Source of the DNA: Nostoc sp. PA-18-2419
Lineage (GTDB): Bacteria > Cyanobacteriota > Cyanobacteriia > Cyanobacteriales > Nostocaceae
Reading direction: 5' to 3'
DNA length: 64,000 nucleotides
NCBI RefSeq assembly: GCF_005869855.1
Contig: NZ_SZNH01000003.1
Coordinates: forward strand, 186,001 to 250,000
Shown in pieces: positions 37,440-48,878 of this stretch (positions within the stretch are counted from its first letter, which is position 1; every line of letters begins with the position of its first letter). Position numbers and translations under genes: made by a program. The notes under the pieces were generated by a model. That model saw only the letters and a program-made list of their open reading frames with translations, was not told the origin of the DNA and ran no database searches.

Positions 37440-39293
37440 ATGGTTCAGCAGCCAATGTCGCTAAAATTATCATCAAATTCTTCACAAGAGTTAGAAAAAC
37501 CTGAAAAAATTTATTTACCGCGTACCAGCGAATCAGAGAAATTAAAAAAGATTCGTCATACTGCTTCCCATGTGATGGCAATGGCAGTACAAAAGCTGTT
37601 TCCCAAGGCGCAAGTTACAATTGGCCCTTGGATTGAAAACGGATTTTATTATGACTTCGATAATCCAGAACCATTTAGCGAAAACGATCTTAAAGCCATC
37701 AAAAAAGAGATGGTAAAGATTATCAATCGTAAATTGCCAGTTATTGAGGAAGAAGTCAGTCGCGAAGAAGCCGAACGCCGGATTGAGCAAATTAACGAAC
37801 CTTACAAGCTAGAAATTCTAGCAGACATCAAAGAGGAACCTATCACAATTTACCATTTAGGGAATGAATGGTGGGATTTATGTGCGGGACCTCATCTGGA
37901 AAATACTAGTGAATTAAACCCCAAAGCTATTGAATTAGAAAGTGTTGCTGGTGCTTATTGGCGTGGGGATGAAACCAAAGCCCAACTCCAACGCATCTAC
38001 GCCACCGCTTGGGAAAGTCCAGAACAACTTGCTGAGTATAAGCGACGCAAAGAAGAAGCGTTGCGGCGAGATCATAAAAAACTCGGTAAAGAACTGGGAT
38101 TATTTGTATTCTCTGATTTAGTGGGACCTGGTTTACCTTTGTGGACTCCTAAAGGTACTCTGTTGCGAAGTATTTTAGAAGACTTCCTCAAACAGGAACA
38201 ATTAAAACGAGGTTATTTGCCTGTAGTAACGCCTCACATAGCCAGAGTTGATTTATTTAAAACCTCTGGACACTGGCAAAAATATAAAGAAGATATGTTT
38301 CCTTTGATGGCGGAGAATGCAGAAGCAGCCGCAAACGAAGTGGGCTTCGTGATGAAGCCGATGAATTGCCCTTTCCACATCCAAATATATAAGAGTGAGT
38401 TGCGTTCCTACCGAGAACTACCGATGCGCTTGGCAGAATTCGGTACTGTTTATCGCTACGAACAATCTGGGGAATTGGGAGGTTTAACGCGGGTACGCGG
38501 TTTTACTGTAGATGATTCTCACTTGTTCGTCACCCCAGAACAGCTAGATAGCGAATTCCTCAGCGTGGTAGATTTGATTTTGTCGGTATTCAATAAACTA
38601 CAACTGAAAAATTTTAAAGCTAGACTTAGTTTCCGCGATCCAACTAGTGATAAGTACATCGGTGACAGTGAAGTTTGGGACAAAGCCGAAAGTGCGATTC
38701 GCCGTGCAGTTGAAACCTTGGGAATGCAACACTTTGAAGGAATCGGAGAAGCAGCATTTTACGGCCCTAAACTCGATTTTATCTTTAGTGATGCTTTAGA
38801 ACGGGAGTGGCAATTAGGAACCGTACAAGTAGATTATATTTTGCCAGAACGTTTTGATTTAGAGTACGTTGCTGAAGATGGTTCTCGCAAACGTCCGGTA
38901 ATGATTCACCGTGCGCCTTTTGGTTCCCTAGAAAGGCTGATTGGTATTTTGATTGAAGAGTATGCGGGTGATTTTCCTTTATGGTTGGCACCAGTGCAAG
39001 CGAGATTACTGCCAGTAGGTGAAGCACAATTAGATTTTACTCAACAAGTTGCAACAAAGATGCGAGCATTAGGTATCCGTGCAGAGGTGGATACTAGTGG
39101 CGATCGCTTGGGTAAACTGATTCGCAACGCAGAGAAAGATAAAATACCAGTGATGGCAGTTGTGGGAGCTAAGGAAGTGGAAACTAACACCTTGAGTATC
39201 CGTACCCGTGCCTCTGGGGAATTGGGAGCTATTTCTGTAGATGAAGTGTTGGATAAAATGAAAGTGGCGATCGCTGACTTCGATAATTTCTAA
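37440..39293 (+). CDS. thrS: Threonyl-tRNA synthetase
   Basis: ThrRS charges tRNA-Thr. It begins directly with the editing domain: HTASHVMAM is the HxxxH motif and LCAGPHLENT the CxxxH motif, so proofreading of Ser-tRNA should work. The N-terminal TGS domain of E. coli ThrRS is absent. The class II catalytic core has MNCPFHIQ (zinc Cys), DDSHLF and MIHRAPFGSLERL (zinc His residues), and the anticodon-binding domain ends the protein. The ATG at 37440 is preferred; the frame opens at 37371 inside a cctaatgccaatgcc spacer repeat and the extra residues are not family-like. An ATG at 37455 is also possible. A hairpin terminator follows. Confidence 0.94.
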   Translation: MVQQPMSLKLSSNSSQELEKPEKIYLPRTSESEKLKKIRHTASHVMAMAVQKLFPKAQVTIGPWIENGFYYDFDNPEPFSENDLKAIKKEMVKIINRKLPVIEEEVSREEAERRIEQINEPYKLEILADIKEEPITIYHLGNEWWDLCAGPHLENTSELNPKAIELESVAGAYWRGDETKAQLQRIYATAWESPEQLAEYKRRKEEALRRDHKKLGKELGLFVFSDLVGPGLPLWTPKGTLLRSILEDFLKQEQLKRGYLPVVTPHIARVDLFKTSGHWQKYKEDMFPLMAENAEAAANEVGFVMKPMNCPFHIQIYKSELRSYRELPMRLAEFGTVYRYEQSGELGGLTRVRGFTVDDSHLFVTPEQLDSEFLSVVDLILSVFNKLQLKNFKARLSFRDPTSDKYIGDSEVWDKAESAIRRAVETLGMQHFEGIGEAAFYGPKLDFIFSDALEREWQLGTVQVDYILPERFDLEYVAEDGSRKRPVMIHRAPFGSLERLIGILIEEYAGDFPLWLAPVQARLLPVGEAQLDFTQQVATKMRALGIRAEVDTSGDRLGKLIRNAEKDKIPVMAVVGAKEVETNTLSIRTRASGELGAISVDEVLDKMKVAIADFDNF

Positions 39294-39372
39294 TACAAAG
39301 TAGGGTGGGCAATACTTATCTTAGAAAATTATATATACAGCGGTTTGCAATCAACTAAAGTACAAACAATTC

Positions 39373-39404
39373 GTAGGGTAGTACAGCTAACTGTGCTACC
39401 CTAC
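39373..39404 (+). terminator. Hairpin after thrS
   Basis: Arms gtagggtagtacag and ctgtgctaccctac pair over 14 positions with one G-U, around a 4-nt ctaa loop. It lies 80 nt after the thrS stop. No long T-run follows, but position fits termination. Confidence 0.55.
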
Positions 39405-39477
39405 TCAATTAAAAACCAGATGAGCAAATTAACCTTTTGCGTGGGATGCTGGTTGATTGATTAGGGAGTATTTGCAG

Positions 39478-40389
39478 ATGTCTGTTGTTTGTGATGTCAC
39501 TGTTACTGTTCCCGCTACAACTGCTAATTTAGGGCCTGGTTTTGATTGCATCGGTGCAGCTTTAAAGCTGTACAATCAGTTCAAGTTCACTCGTGTGGAA
39601 GAGGGTGGGTTAACGATCGCTGTCACAGGTGAAGAAGCTCAACGAGTACAAACCGATCAAAGCAATCTCCTTTACCAAGCGTTTATTAAGTTCTATCAAC
39701 ATATAGAGCAGACACCACCACCAGTGAAAATAGAAATTCAACTAGGTGTACCGTTAGCTAGGGGTTTGGGTAGTTCAGCCACCGCAATTGTTGGTGGGTT
39801 GGTGGCGGCGAATCAACTTGAGGGTGCGCCGCTGAGTCAGTCGCAGGTAATGGAATTGGCTATCGCTATGGAAGGACATCCTGATAATGTAGTTCCAGCT
39901 TTGTTGGGCGGATGTCGTCTGGCTGCTTCTGGTGGTGCAGGTTGGGAAATTTGTGATGTTCCTTGGCATCAAGATATCATTCCAGTTGTAGCTATTCCTA
40001 ATTTTGAACTTTCCACTTCCGAAGCACGGCGCGTTCTGCCAACGGAAGTCAGCCGTGCAGATGCTATTTTTAATACTGCACACTTGGGTTTATTATTGCG
40101 CGGCTTGGAAACTGGGAAAGCAGAATGGTTAAAAACAGCTTTGCAAGATAAATTGCATCAACCATATCGTAAAACTTTAATTCCTTGTTACGATGCCGTG
40201 AATCTAGCGGCTGTAACAGCCGGTGCTTATGGCATGGTGATTAGTGGTGCAGGACCGACACTGTTGGCTTTGACAGATGAGTTACACTCACAAGCTGTAG
40301 AAGCAGCAATGTCCAACACTTGGGAACAAGAAGGAATTACAGCCAAAGTGCGATCGCTTTCTCTAGATATCCAAGGCACAAAAAGTTAG
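39478..40389 (+). CDS. thrB: Homoserine kinase
   Basis: ThrB phosphorylates homoserine, the step before threonine synthase. It is a GHMP kinase: the N terminus has VPATTANLGPGFDCIGAAL, the ATP loop is PLARGLGSSATAIVGG near residue 90-105, and VISGAGPT closes the third motif. From ATG 39478 it has 303 residues, the usual length; GGGAG lies 10 nt upstream. The TTG at 39457 would add seven non-conserved residues. It follows thrS by 184 nt with a hairpin between them, so the two threonine-related genes may be only neighbours. Confidence 0.95.
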   Translation: MSVVCDVTVTVPATTANLGPGFDCIGAALKLYNQFKFTRVEEGGLTIAVTGEEAQRVQTDQSNLLYQAFIKFYQHIEQTPPPVKIEIQLGVPLARGLGSSATAIVGGLVAANQLEGAPLSQSQVMELAIAMEGHPDNVVPALLGGCRLAASGGAGWEICDVPWHQDIIPVVAIPNFELSTSEARRVLPTEVSRADAIFNTAHLGLLLRGLETGKAEWLKTALQDKLHQPYRKTLIPCYDAVNLAAVTAGAYGMVISGAGPTLLALTDELHSQAVEAAMSNTWEQEGITAKVRSLSLDIQGTKS

Positions 40390-40420
40390 AAGATTAGTAA
40401 ATTGGGTAAACAGGGAGTGT

Positions 40421-40555
40421 TGACTGATGACTGATGACTGATGACTGTTGGCTGTTGAGTTAGCAGTTAAAAGTTATTCTCCCCACCTCCCCTTATCCCA
40501 GAGGGGGCCCCACCTTCCCCATCTCCCCTTATCCCCAGAGGGGGCCCCACCTTCC
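40421..40555. repeat. Heptamer tandem repeat and 32-bp direct repeat
   Basis: At 40421-40450 the unit tgatgac is repeated about four times. At 40489-40520 and 40523-40555 two near-identical copies of ccttatcccagagggggccc plus accttcccc follow. Both types are classic intergenic low-complexity repeats of filamentous cyanobacteria. Confidence 0.7.
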
Positions 40556-40581
40556 CTACCTCCCCACTCCCCACTCCCCTT

Positions 40582-41088
40582 ATGGATCAAATTCAAGTTG
40601 AAATAGCTGCGCTTAAGTCTCAAATTCAGGTTCTCCAACAAGAACGCGCTGCACTCACTATTAATAATATTATTGACGAGAATGATTCACCTCTGGCAAT
40701 TGTTGAGGCTTACCGTAGCCAAGCTAGAGAAAATCCCCAATTATCTGCTGAACTCAAAGGCATAGATGATGCAGTTGCAGCACTGGAATTGCAACTACAG
40801 CAAAAACAAGGCCAATTAGCCCGTTGGGAAATTGAATCAAAACAACTTACCCAACAGCAGCAGCTAGAAGAAGCCAAAAAAGTAGCTCAGGTTCATGCTC
40901 AACGCATTAATCAACTTGCAGCAGAACTAGCTACAGAAATTCGGCTACTCAAAGCGTGCGCCGATCAACTTAGTCCGATTTATTGGCAAGTTTATTACAA
41001 ACCTTTCATTACTGGGTTCAAGACAATCTCTGTTCCTTACGTCCGCTCTGATGGTGAAGTCTGGACAATTGTCAACCGAATTGTCTGA
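40582..41088 (+). CDS. Coiled-coil protein, function unknown
   Basis: A 168-residue soluble protein. Residues 1-25 and about 60-120 are heptad-rich helices (QIQVEIAALKSQIQVLQQE, then ALELQLQQKQGQLARWEIE) that should form coiled coils. The last ~45 residues are different, with aromatic residues (LSPIYWQVYYKPFITG) and no heptads. No family was recognised, though the C-terminal unit looks conserved in cyanobacteria. ATG 40582 follows directly on repeat DNA without a clear ribosome-binding site. A good terminator follows the gene. Confidence 0.6.
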   Translation: MDQIQVEIAALKSQIQVLQQERAALTINNIIDENDSPLAIVEAYRSQARENPQLSAELKGIDDAVAALELQLQQKQGQLARWEIESKQLTQQQQLEEAKKVAQVHAQRINQLAAELATEIRLLKACADQLSPIYWQVYYKPFITGFKTISVPYVRSDGEVWTIVNRIV

Positions 41089-41136
41089 AATCTGAGCAAA
41101 CACTCATCATCCCAAAATTAGACTAAACCCTAACTT

Positions 41137-41164
41137 AAGACGGTGGCATTAGCCGCCGTTTTCT
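41137..41164 (+). terminator. Rho-independent terminator
   Basis: Stem aagacggtggc / gccgccgttttct with G-U pairs and a 4-nt atta loop, followed by T-rich DNA. It is 49 nt after the coiled-coil gene stop. Confidence 0.65.
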
Positions 41165-41336
41165 GTTGACGTAGCAAAAATTTACATTTAGAATTGTCTA
41201 GAGTAGCTATAGATAAGTATTTATTACTATCTAAAACGAAAATTTAATCTTTTTGAGGGCAATCGCGTTTACAAAAGTACAAACTCCTTAATATAATGTA
41301 ATTAAAATTGAAAGCTTAAATTAATTGTCAGAAGTG

Positions 41337-42950
41337 ATGAATGCTATAGAATTTCCTTGGCTAACAGCCATAATTGCCTTGCCATTGGTGGCTGCCTTAG
41401 CTATCCCATTAATCCCAGATAAAGAGGGAAAAACCGTCCGTTGGTATGCTTTAGGAATTGCTTTTGCAGATTTTGCATTGATGATTTATACCTTTTGGTA
41501 TAAATACGACTTTCAAAGTTCAACACTCCAACTGATAGAAAACTACCCTTGGGTACCGCAGTTGAGTTTACATTGGGCTGTGGGGGTTGATGGTTTATCA
41601 ATGCCCCTGGTACTTCTGACAGGCTTAATAAATACCCTCGCAATCTTCGCGGCTTGGAAAGTTACCAACAAGCCGCGATTATTTTATGGTTTGATGCTAG
41701 CGATGTACAGCGCCCAGCTTGGGGTGTTTGTTGCTCAAGATTTGCTGTTGTTCTTCCTAATGTGGGAAATCGAATTAGTGCCGGTTTACCTGCTAATTTC
41801 CATTTGGGGAGGACAAAACCGCCGTTATGCAGCTACTAAGTTCATTCTTTACACTGCTGCTGCCTCGATATTTATCTTGGTAGCGGGCTTTGCAATGGCA
41901 TTCTCAGGAGATACCGTCAGTTTCGATACGGCGACTCTGGGAATGAAAGAATATCCTAAAACTTTAGAACTATTAGTTTACGCAGGTTTCTTGATTGCCT
42001 TCGGTGTAAAACTGCCGATTTTCCCTTTACACACTTGGCTACCTGATGCTCATGGTGAAGCATCAGCACCCGGTTCGATGATTTTAGCTGGTGTGTTATT
42101 GAAAATGGGTGGTTATGCTCTTATCCGCTTCAACGTTGAAATGCTGCCTGATGCCCATGTTTACTTTGCTCCAGTGCTAGCGATTTTGGGTGTGGTGAAC
42201 ATTGTCTATGGTGCTTGCTGTGCCTTTGCCCAAACTAATCTTAAACGTCGCTTGGCTTACTCTTCAATTGCCCACATGGGGTTTGTGCTGATTGGAATTG
42301 CCTCTTATACAGAAATTGGTATCAGCGGTGCAGTACTACAAATGGTTTCCCACGGTTTGATTGCTGCTAGCTTGTTCTTCTTATCTGGTGTCACTTACGA
42401 TCGCACCCACACCTTAATGATGGACAAAATGGGCGGAATGGCGAAGGTAATGCCCAAAACTTTTGCTCTGTTTACCGTTGGTTCAATGGCTTCTCTCGCC
42501 TTACCAGGAATGAGTGGTTTTGTAGGTGAGTTGATGGTATTTCTGGGTATAGCTACCAGTGATGTTTACAGTTCTAGCTTCAAAGTTGTAGTAGTGCTGC
42601 TATCAGCAGTTGGCGTGATTTTGACACCGATTTACTTACTGTCAATGTTGCGTCAAGTCTTCTACGGTAAGCAAAATCAAGAGTTGCACTTGGATGCTGT
42701 AATATCTGATGTCAAACCTCGGGAAATATTTATTACTGCTTCTCTGCTGCTACCAATCATTGGTATTGGCTTCTATCCTAAGTTGGCAACGCAGACTTAT
42801 GATGTGAAGGCAGTCGAATTAGCTACCCATGCTCGCCAAGTTCTACCAGTTGTTGCTCATCAGCAACCATCAAGTCTGTACTCGCATATTTTTACAGCAC
42901 CAACCTTGGCTAGTTCTGAAGTTGAAAGTTTAATTAATATTTCAAAGTAA
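41337..42950 (+). CDS. ndhD: NAD(P)H-quinone oxidoreductase subunit 4
   Basis: NdhD is a proton-pumping, antiporter-like membrane subunit of cyanobacterial NDH-1, used in respiration and cyclic electron flow. About fourteen helices are visible, and the family signature [18 protein letters not shown] carries the conserved glutamate; [18 protein letters not shown] carries the lysine and histidine of the proton path. From ATG 41337 there are 537 residues, which is normal. The TTG at 41325 would add four residues and is less likely. There are several ndhD paralogues in cyanobacteria (D1/D2 respiratory, D3/D4 CO2 uptake); lack of a neighbouring ndhF leaves the type open, though D1/D2 is likely. 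Confidence 0.92.
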   Translation: MNAIEFPWLTAIIALPLVAALAIPLIPDKEGKTVRWYALGIAFADFALMIYTFWYKYDFQSSTLQLIENYPWVPQLSLHWAVGVDGLSMPLVLLTGLINTLAIFAAWKVTNKPRLFYGLMLAMYSAQLGVFVAQDLLLFFLMWEIELVPVYLLISIWGGQNRRYAATKFILYTAAASIFILVAGFAMAFSGDTVSFDTATLGMKEYPKTLELLVYAGFLIAFGVKLPIFPLHTWLPDAHGEASAPGSMILAGVLLKMGGYALIRFNVEMLPDAHVYFAPVLAILGVVNIVYGACCAFAQTNLKRRLAYSSIAHMGFVLIGIASYTEIGISGAVLQMVSHGLIAASLFFLSGVTYDRTHTLMMDKMGGMAKVMPKTFALFTVGSMASLALPGMSGFVGELMVFLGIATSDVYSSSFKVVVVLLSAVGVILTPIYLLSMLRQVFYGKQNQELHLDAVISDVKPREIFITASLLLPIIGIGFYPKLATQTYDVKAVELATHARQVLPVVAHQQPSSLYSHIFTAPTLASSEVESLINISK

Positions 42951-43003
42951 AATATACATCCTACGAAGGGTGCTGGAATTAAATTCTAATATGAGGGGAA
43001 TAA

Positions 43004-43027
43004 AGGGGTGGTTTCATAGCCACCCCT
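43004..43027. terminator. Bidirectional terminator between ndhD and hybrid kinase
   Basis: Arms aggggtgg and ccacccct form an 8-bp stem with a 7-to-8-nt loop. On the minus strand it is followed by TTTATT. It lies between converging stops and could serve both genes. Confidence 0.6.
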
Positions 43028-43049
43028 AAAATTTGTTCATAGAGAATTG

Positions 43050-46000
43050 CTATGAGATAACTGGAAGCTCAATGATAAATTCCGATCCTTCACCAAGAAT
43101 AGAATTACAAATCAATCGCCCACCGTGAGTTTCCTCAATAATTTGACGAGCGATCGCTAATCCTAATCCTGTTCCTTTTCCAACCTCTTTAGTTGTAAAC
43201 AGGTGGTCGAAAATTCGTACTCTGATTTCCTCTGGGATTCCTGGCCCGTTATCTTTGATGCGAATTATTACTGCACTTTCGTCACTAGATACTTCGGTAA
43301 AAATCAATATTTGTTGATAATTTTTGAGGATTTTAGCAAAAGAAAGCGTTTCAGTGTAGGAATCTAAGGCATCAATTGCATTCGCCAGAATGTTCATAAA
43401 TACTTGATTTAGTTGTCCTAAAAAACACTTAACAGGTAGTAATTTACCGTACTCTGTGATGACTTCAATTGCTGGGCGTTTTTCATTAGCTTTCAGGCGA
43501 TACTTCAAAATCAACAGCGTACTTTCAATCCCTTCATGAAGATTACAAGCAACTTTTTCAGATGTATCGGCTCTAGAAAAAGTGCGGAGACTAGTGCTAA
43601 TGTCTTGAATTCGTTCGCAAGCGACTTTCATTGAGCCTATTAGCTTAGGTAAATCCTCACTCAGAAATTCTAAGTCAACATCTTGTCCATGTTCAATGAC
43701 TGGTGGGGCTGCGGTGGGATGATATTGTTGGTAGCATTGGATATGGGCAAGTAAATCTTGGATATACTCTTCGGCATTGCTGAGACTGCCCTTGAGAAAT
43801 CCAACAGGATTATTAATTTCATGAGCCACACCTGCAACCAAGTTTCCTAAAGTTGCCATTTTTTCATTTTGCACGATTTGTAATTGGGCTTGCTTAAGTT
43901 CTTGTAGCGTCGCCTCCAACTCGTGGGATTTCTCAAGGATTACGGCTTCTGTTTGTTTGCGCTCGCTTATATCTCGCACAATTGCTAATGTATGAGGCTT
44001 ACCGTTGTACATACACTTGGTAGCTTTAACCTCAAAGTCAAACAAAGTTCCATCTCTACGCAAACAAACACCTTGACAAAAGAATTGCCGATCTGATTTG
44101 AGAACTTCCAGATGATCTGCAAACAGATGCAGCGAGTCTGGGTGAATTAAATCGCCTGGAGTCAGACTGAGAAACTCTTCGTAGGAAGCACAGCCATGCA
44201 TCTGCCATAATGTTGTGTTTGCTGCGACAATCGCGCCAGTTTCAAAATCACAAATAGATAGTCCATCACTGACAGCTTCAAAGATGTTGCGATACTGTTC
44301 TTCTTTTTGAGCAATCAATCTAGATTTTTCCTGTTCGCTGGCATAGAGATGAGCATTTGTTAAGGAAATCGCTGCTTGGTTACAAAGTAAATTTAATACT
44401 TGCAGGCGATCGCTGGTAAATGCGCCAATTGTCAACCGATTTTCTAAATACAATAATCCAATTAATTGGTCTTGATGTAATATTGGTTTACACAATACAC
44501 TTTTTGGTTGTTCCTGTATTAAATATTCGTCGAAACTAAAGTCGTTGGCGGCTGTTGCATCATCTAGCACAACAGTTTTTAAACTGTGTTTGACATAGTT
44601 TACCAATGCGAGCGGAATGCTGTCACTGCTTGACAATGGTAGAGATACAAGCTTAACTCCTTCATTAATAGTGGCTACGGCTTCAACTATTAAATTATTC
44701 TGTTTAAGTACAAGTAAAGCAGCTTTTTTTGCTCCTGCATTTTCAATCACTAATTGCAATAAGGTAGTGAACAATTGCTCTAATTTAATTTCACTGGATA
44801 GACTTTGTAAAGCTTTAAAAATAGTGATAAAATCTAGTGTCTCTGAAATACTATTCTTAGAAAGATTTGTTTGGATGGTTTGATGTTTGAATAAAGATTT
44901 ATCAAGATTTGAGCTTTGTTCAACACGATAATGTTGCGTTTGTAAGATTGGGGCAAGAAGTTGGGGGTAGCGTTTTTCTAGGTCGTTGGTTTTGGCTTCA
45001 GCACCCCAACGAGCATAGCAGTAATAGGCTTCTTGCATATAAGCTTGGGCAATTTTTTCTTTGCCCCAATCTAAGTAGAACTTAGCTGCTAACTCATTGC
45101 TCAAGCCTTCTTCTTGGATGTATTCATTTTCTTTGGCAAGAGAAATAGCGCGATCATACAGTTCCATTGCTGCCATTTTTTCCCCTAGAACCCGATGGCG
45201 TTCTGCCTCCACCAAATCATATTTATGCTGGAAATTCATTGGGGCAAATTTAGCTTTAAACTGCAATTTTTCCTGGTTATCATTAACCTTCAAAAGTAAT
45301 TGCTTTTGTTGAGAAGACTCAGTTTTGGGATAGACTGCAAGCCTGGATAAAGAATCGTAGTAGTAAAAAATTGGTACAGATAGCATTCCAGCAGCACCGC
45401 TGAGATATTGCTCTCCTTGATTTGCATTTTCAACTGCTGCAATAAAATTCTCAAACAGATAACTGAGTGTTAACTTACTAAGGAAAAGTATATGGAGTGT
45501 TAATTGGTCGTTTTGTTCAATTAGTGCTGACAAGAGTTGTTCTTCTTCACAATATTTCCCAATGATAAATTCTGGATGCTCACTATATTTAGTTAAATTT
45601 TGAATATTTTGACAGAGAATAATAGACCAATTTAATAAGCGCTGATTTTTAGCAAAATGTGACTCGTACTTTTTAATATCTGCTAGCAAGATTTCTAAAA
45701 CTTCTGTGCCACTTAAATATATATAAAATAACTGGAAAATTATTGATGCAAGTACGTGAAAAAAATCACCCGTCTCTAATCCAATAGTATAGGATTCCTG
45801 TAATAATCTAATTGAATCACGAACGTGTTGTTTATTAAATTGATTTAATGCAGCCACCTTAAACATAGTCATGCTTTGCACTGATTTTGCTTCAAATCTG
45901 TCCACAAGCATTAAAGCTAGTTTACCAAATTCGTAACCTAGCTCTAGTTGATTACAAGTATTAAGTACAATTCCAAAATCTGCATACCCTGGTGCAGAGA

Positions 46001-48878
46001 GTAGCGCATTGCCATATTTCAGGGATAAATTCACCTGTTGGCAGGCAATAACTGGTAATAGATATGAGGAAGTTTGGTGGATAGCCGGAGCAATGCTAGC
46101 CATAATCCGTAATGCAAGCAAAGCTTTGGTATCATCCATCAATGGCAAATCTACTAAGCTGTTAATATTTCTGCCTGCTAAGGTGGACAACGTGTTGATT
46201 ACATATTGTTGAATATCTGGAGGTGTTACTGATTCAGGTAATATTACCCCAAGTTGAGCGAGAAGTTCGCATCCAGTTGCGATCGCTTGCAATGGTTGAC
46301 CTTGAACTTGATAAGCATGGAGTTTGACTTCATAAACTTTTACTTTATCAAGAAAAGTGGTTGTTAGTTGGAGTACAACCTCAATCAAAGATTCCATCTG
46401 CTGAAATTCATTGTTGAGAAAAGCTGCTTCTGCGGCTTCTTCATATAAATTGAGAGTCAATTTGTAAGCAACTTCCCAACTATTAATTGCCAAAAGTTGA
46501 ATTCCAGAATTTAAGTAATGAATTGCTGTAGCATAAGCGGTAGCTTCTTTCGCTTTTCGACCAGCATTCAGATTTAATTGAGCTAATTGTTGGCGTTCAT
46601 TTGGCTCAGTGATTAGTGCTGTTCCCCAATTCAACTGACTGACAATCTTAAAAATTTGCTCCTCTTGCTGAAGCTGTGGCGTATTTTCTAAGAGCAATCG
46701 ACCAATTTGCAGATGGGTAAACTGTTTCTGCTCATCTGGAATCAGCGAATAGGCTGCTTGCTGCACGCGATCATGTAAAAATTTATAAGTAACTGTCATT
46801 TGTTCTTGGTCATTGACTGTTTGTTTATTAGCCTCTCCAAATGACAAACAATTATTAACAAATAATTCCTGTTGATAAAACTTATAAACTTCACTAGTCG
46901 GTAAAATTAAACCTTCCTCTAAGGCTTTCCACAAAGATGCTGCTGTGTCGGCTGCTGATTTCTGAGAAATAATTGCTAATGTGAGCAAATCAAAAGAGTT
47001 ACCAATAGACGCAGCTAATTTCAGCACATTCTGTGTTGCTGCTGGCAATTTCTGTAACTGTAGTCCTACGAACTTTACCACATCGTCAGTTAGAGCCAGC
47101 GCTTTAACAGCAGCGATATCACATTGCCAATGCCGTTGGTCAAAATTAAAAGTAATCAGTTTGTCTTCATACAATGCTTTAAGAAATTGAGTTACAAAAA
47201 ATGGATTTCCCTGAGTTTTTAGAGAAATAAGTTCTGTTAATGGTTGGGCAATTTTACCCGAACAATTGAGAGTATCGCCCACTAAAAGATTTAAGCTAGC
47301 TTGAGAAAGGGGAGCTAAAGTGATGTTGTGAATCTTAGCATTGGTCTTATAAATATCTGCTAAAGTCAACATCAAGGGATGCGTAGTAGAGACTTCATGA
47401 TCGCGATAAGCTCCAATTAAGAGTAAATATCCACTCTCTGACTGCATCAACAACTGAATTAATTTAAATGATGCCGAATCAGCCCACTGCAAGTCATCAA
47501 GGAAAATTACTAATGGATGTTCTTTTGTGGTGAATATTTGAATGAAGTTTTGGAAGAGTAAATTAAAGCGATTCTGGGCTGCACTTGGTGTTACTTTTGT
47601 TGCACGTGGTTGTTTGCCAATAATTTTTTCTAGTTCTGGAATTACCTCGAGAATCACTTGCCCATTTTCGCCTAATGCTTGTAAAATTTTATTTTTCCAA
47701 GTTGACAATTGAGCATCACTTTCAGTCAGCAATTGCCGCATCAAATCTCGAAACGCTTGTACAAAGGCAGAAAAAGGAATATTGCGATTAAATTGATCGA
47801 ATTTACCTTTAATAAAATAGGCTCGTTGGCGAACAATAGGTTTATAAATTTCATTGACTACAGCTGTTTTACCAATCCCAGAAAAACCAGCTATCAGCAT
47901 TAGTTCCGTCTGATTATTAGTAATGCGGTCAAAGGCTTTTAGCAGAGTTTCAATTTCACCCTCACGACCATAGAGTTTCTCTGGTATGATAAAGCGATCG
48001 TACACATCGCGTTGTGCTATCCTAAAATCTTTAATTTCACCAGTTTCTTCCAATTGAGCCAAACAATTCTCTAAATCAAACTTTAGCCCTAAAGCACTTT
48101 GATAGCGGTCTTCGGCATTTTTCGCTATCAATTTCATCACAATGTCTGATAGAACTTGCGGAATCTCTTCACTTTTAATTTCTTTTGGGTGTTTAGCAAT
48201 ATGACAATGTACTAATTCCAGCGGTTCTTTTGATTCAAATGGTAATTGCCCAGTTAATAATTCATAAAAAGTTACACCTAAAGAGTAAAAATCAGTCCGG
48301 TAGTCAATCCCGCGATTCATCCGTCCGGTTTGCTCAGGGGAAATATAAGCAAGTGTTCCTTCTAATACATTGGGACTGATTAATGTTTGAGTTTCTCGTG
48401 GTAATAAAGATGCAATACTAAAGTCAATTAATTTAACTTGTTTACTTTCTGGATTAATTAAAATATTCGCAGGTTTGATGTCTTTGTGAATAATGCGATG
48501 ATGATAAAGTATATCCAATATATTGCACAAAGAAATAGCTACTGATAAAAAATTATTTAGAGATAGTAATATTCCTTGTTTAAGAATCCATTTTGCTAGA
48601 GAAATTCCCCCAAATTCCATTACTAATGCATAACCATTCTGATATGGTTCTAGACTGTAAGTTTGGATAATTTCTGGTACGTTGAGATTTTTAGAAATAG
48701 TGTATTGGTTGCGAAACGACAAGAGTTCACTAAAACTAGGATAAGGATTCTTCAGCAGCTTAATTGCTACGGATTTGCGATCGCTATCTCGAATCGCACG
48801 ATAAACCAAGGTTCTCGAACCGTTATAAAGTTCTTCACTAATTTGATACCCTGGAATATTGATCTGGGTAATTGCCAT
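43050..48878 (-). CDS. Serine/threonine kinase - AAA - GAF - PAS - histidine kinase hybrid
   Basis: A 1942-residue soluble signalling protein of the two-headed kinase class known from heterocystous cyanobacteria. Residues about 10-260 are a Hanks kinase with [12 protein letters not shown] (about 130); DFS replaces DFG at the metal position, as is common in this class. Residues about 300-500 are an AAA-type ATPase with Walker A GFSGIGKT and Walker [10 protein letters not shown]. Helical TPR-like repeats run to about 1280, then GAF (about 1345-1500), PAS (about 1525-1645) and histidine kinase with GVAHEINNP (His about 1685), DNGPGIP and [15 protein letters not shown] 48878 is preferred to 48902. 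No response regulator is adjacent. Confidence 0.9.
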   Translation of the reverse strand: MAITQINIPGYQISEELYNGSRTLVYRAIRDSDRKSVAIKLLKNPYPSFSELLSFRNQYTISKNLNVPEIIQTYSLEPYQNGYALVMEFGGISLAKWILKQGILLSLNNFLSVAISLCNILDILYHHRIIHKDIKPANILINPESKQVKLIDFSIASLLPRETQTLISPNVLEGTLAYISPEQTGRMNRGIDYRTDFYSLGVTFYELLTGQLPFESKEPLELVHCHIAKHPKEIKSEEIPQVLSDIVMKLIAKNAEDRYQSALGLKFDLENCLAQLEETGEIKDFRIAQRDVYDRFIIPEKLYGREGEIETLLKAFDRITNNQTELMLIAGFSGIGKTAVVNEIYKPIVRQRAYFIKGKFDQFNRNIPFSAFVQAFRDLMRQLLTESDAQLSTWKNKILQALGENGQVILEVIPELEKIIGKQPRATKVTPSAAQNRFNLLFQNFIQIFTTKEHPLVIFLDDLQWADSASFKLIQLLMQSESGYLLLIGAYRDHEVSTTHPLMLTLADIYKTNAKIHNITLAPLSQASLNLLVGDTLNCSGKIAQPLTELISLKTQGNPFFVTQFLKALYEDKLITFNFDQRHWQCDIAAVKALALTDDVVKFVGLQLQKLPAATQNVLKLAASIGNSFDLLTLAIISQKSAADTAASLWKALEEGLILPTSEVYKFYQQELFVNNCLSFGEANKQTVNDQEQMTVTYKFLHDRVQQAAYSLIPDEQKQFTHLQIGRLLLENTPQLQQEEQIFKIVSQLNWGTALITEPNERQQLAQLNLNAGRKAKEATAYATAIHYLNSGIQLLAINSWEVAYKLTLNLYEEAAEAAFLNNEFQQMESLIEVVLQLTTTFLDKVKVYEVKLHAYQVQGQPLQAIATGCELLAQLGVILPESVTPPDIQQYVINTLSTLAGRNINSLVDLPLMDDTKALLALRIMASIAPAIHQTSSYLLPVIACQQVNLSLKYGNALLSAPGYADFGIVLNTCNQLELGYEFGKLALMLVDRFEAKSVQSMTMFKVAALNQFNKQHVRDSIRLLQESYTIGLETGDFFHVLASIIFQLFYIYLSGTEVLEILLADIKKYESHFAKNQRLLNWSIILCQNIQNLTKYSEHPEFIIGKYCEEEQLLSALIEQNDQLTLHILFLSKLTLSYLFENFIAAVENANQGEQYLSGAAGMLSVPIFYYYDSLSRLAVYPKTESSQQKQLLLKVNDNQEKLQFKAKFAPMNFQHKYDLVEAERHRVLGEKMAAMELYDRAISLAKENEYIQEEGLSNELAAKFYLDWGKEKIAQAYMQEAYYCYARWGAEAKTNDLEKRYPQLLAPILQTQHYRVEQSSNLDKSLFKHQTIQTNLSKNSISETLDFITIFKALQSLSSEIKLEQLFTTLLQLVIENAGAKKAALLVLKQNNLIVEAVATINEGVKLVSLPLSSSDSIPLALVNYVKHSLKTVVLDDATAANDFSFDEYLIQEQPKSVLCKPILHQDQLIGLLYLENRLTIGAFTSDRLQVLNLLCNQAAISLTNAHLYASEQEKSRLIAQKEEQYRNIFEAVSDGLSICDFETGAIVAANTTLWQMHGCASYEEFLSLTPGDLIHPDSLHLFADHLEVLKSDRQFFCQGVCLRRDGTLFDFEVKATKCMYNGKPHTLAIVRDISERKQTEAVILEKSHELEATLQELKQAQLQIVQNEKMATLGNLVAGVAHEINNPVGFLKGSLSNAEEYIQDLLAHIQCYQQYHPTAAPPVIEHGQDVDLEFLSEDLPKLIGSMKVACERIQDISTSLRTFSRADTSEKVACNLHEGIESTLLILKYRLKANEKRPAIEVITEYGKLLPVKCFLGQLNQVFMNILANAIDALDSYTETLSFAKILKNYQQILIFTEVSSDESAVIIRIKDNGPGIPEEIRVRIFDHLFTTKEVGKGTGLGLAIARQIIEETHGGRLICNSILGEGSEFIIELPVIS

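Noticed and set aside
40421-40555. Short tandem repeats resembling a CRISPR or phage attachment site
   Set aside because: Heptamer and direct repeats without spacers or integrase; typical intergenic low-complexity DNA here.
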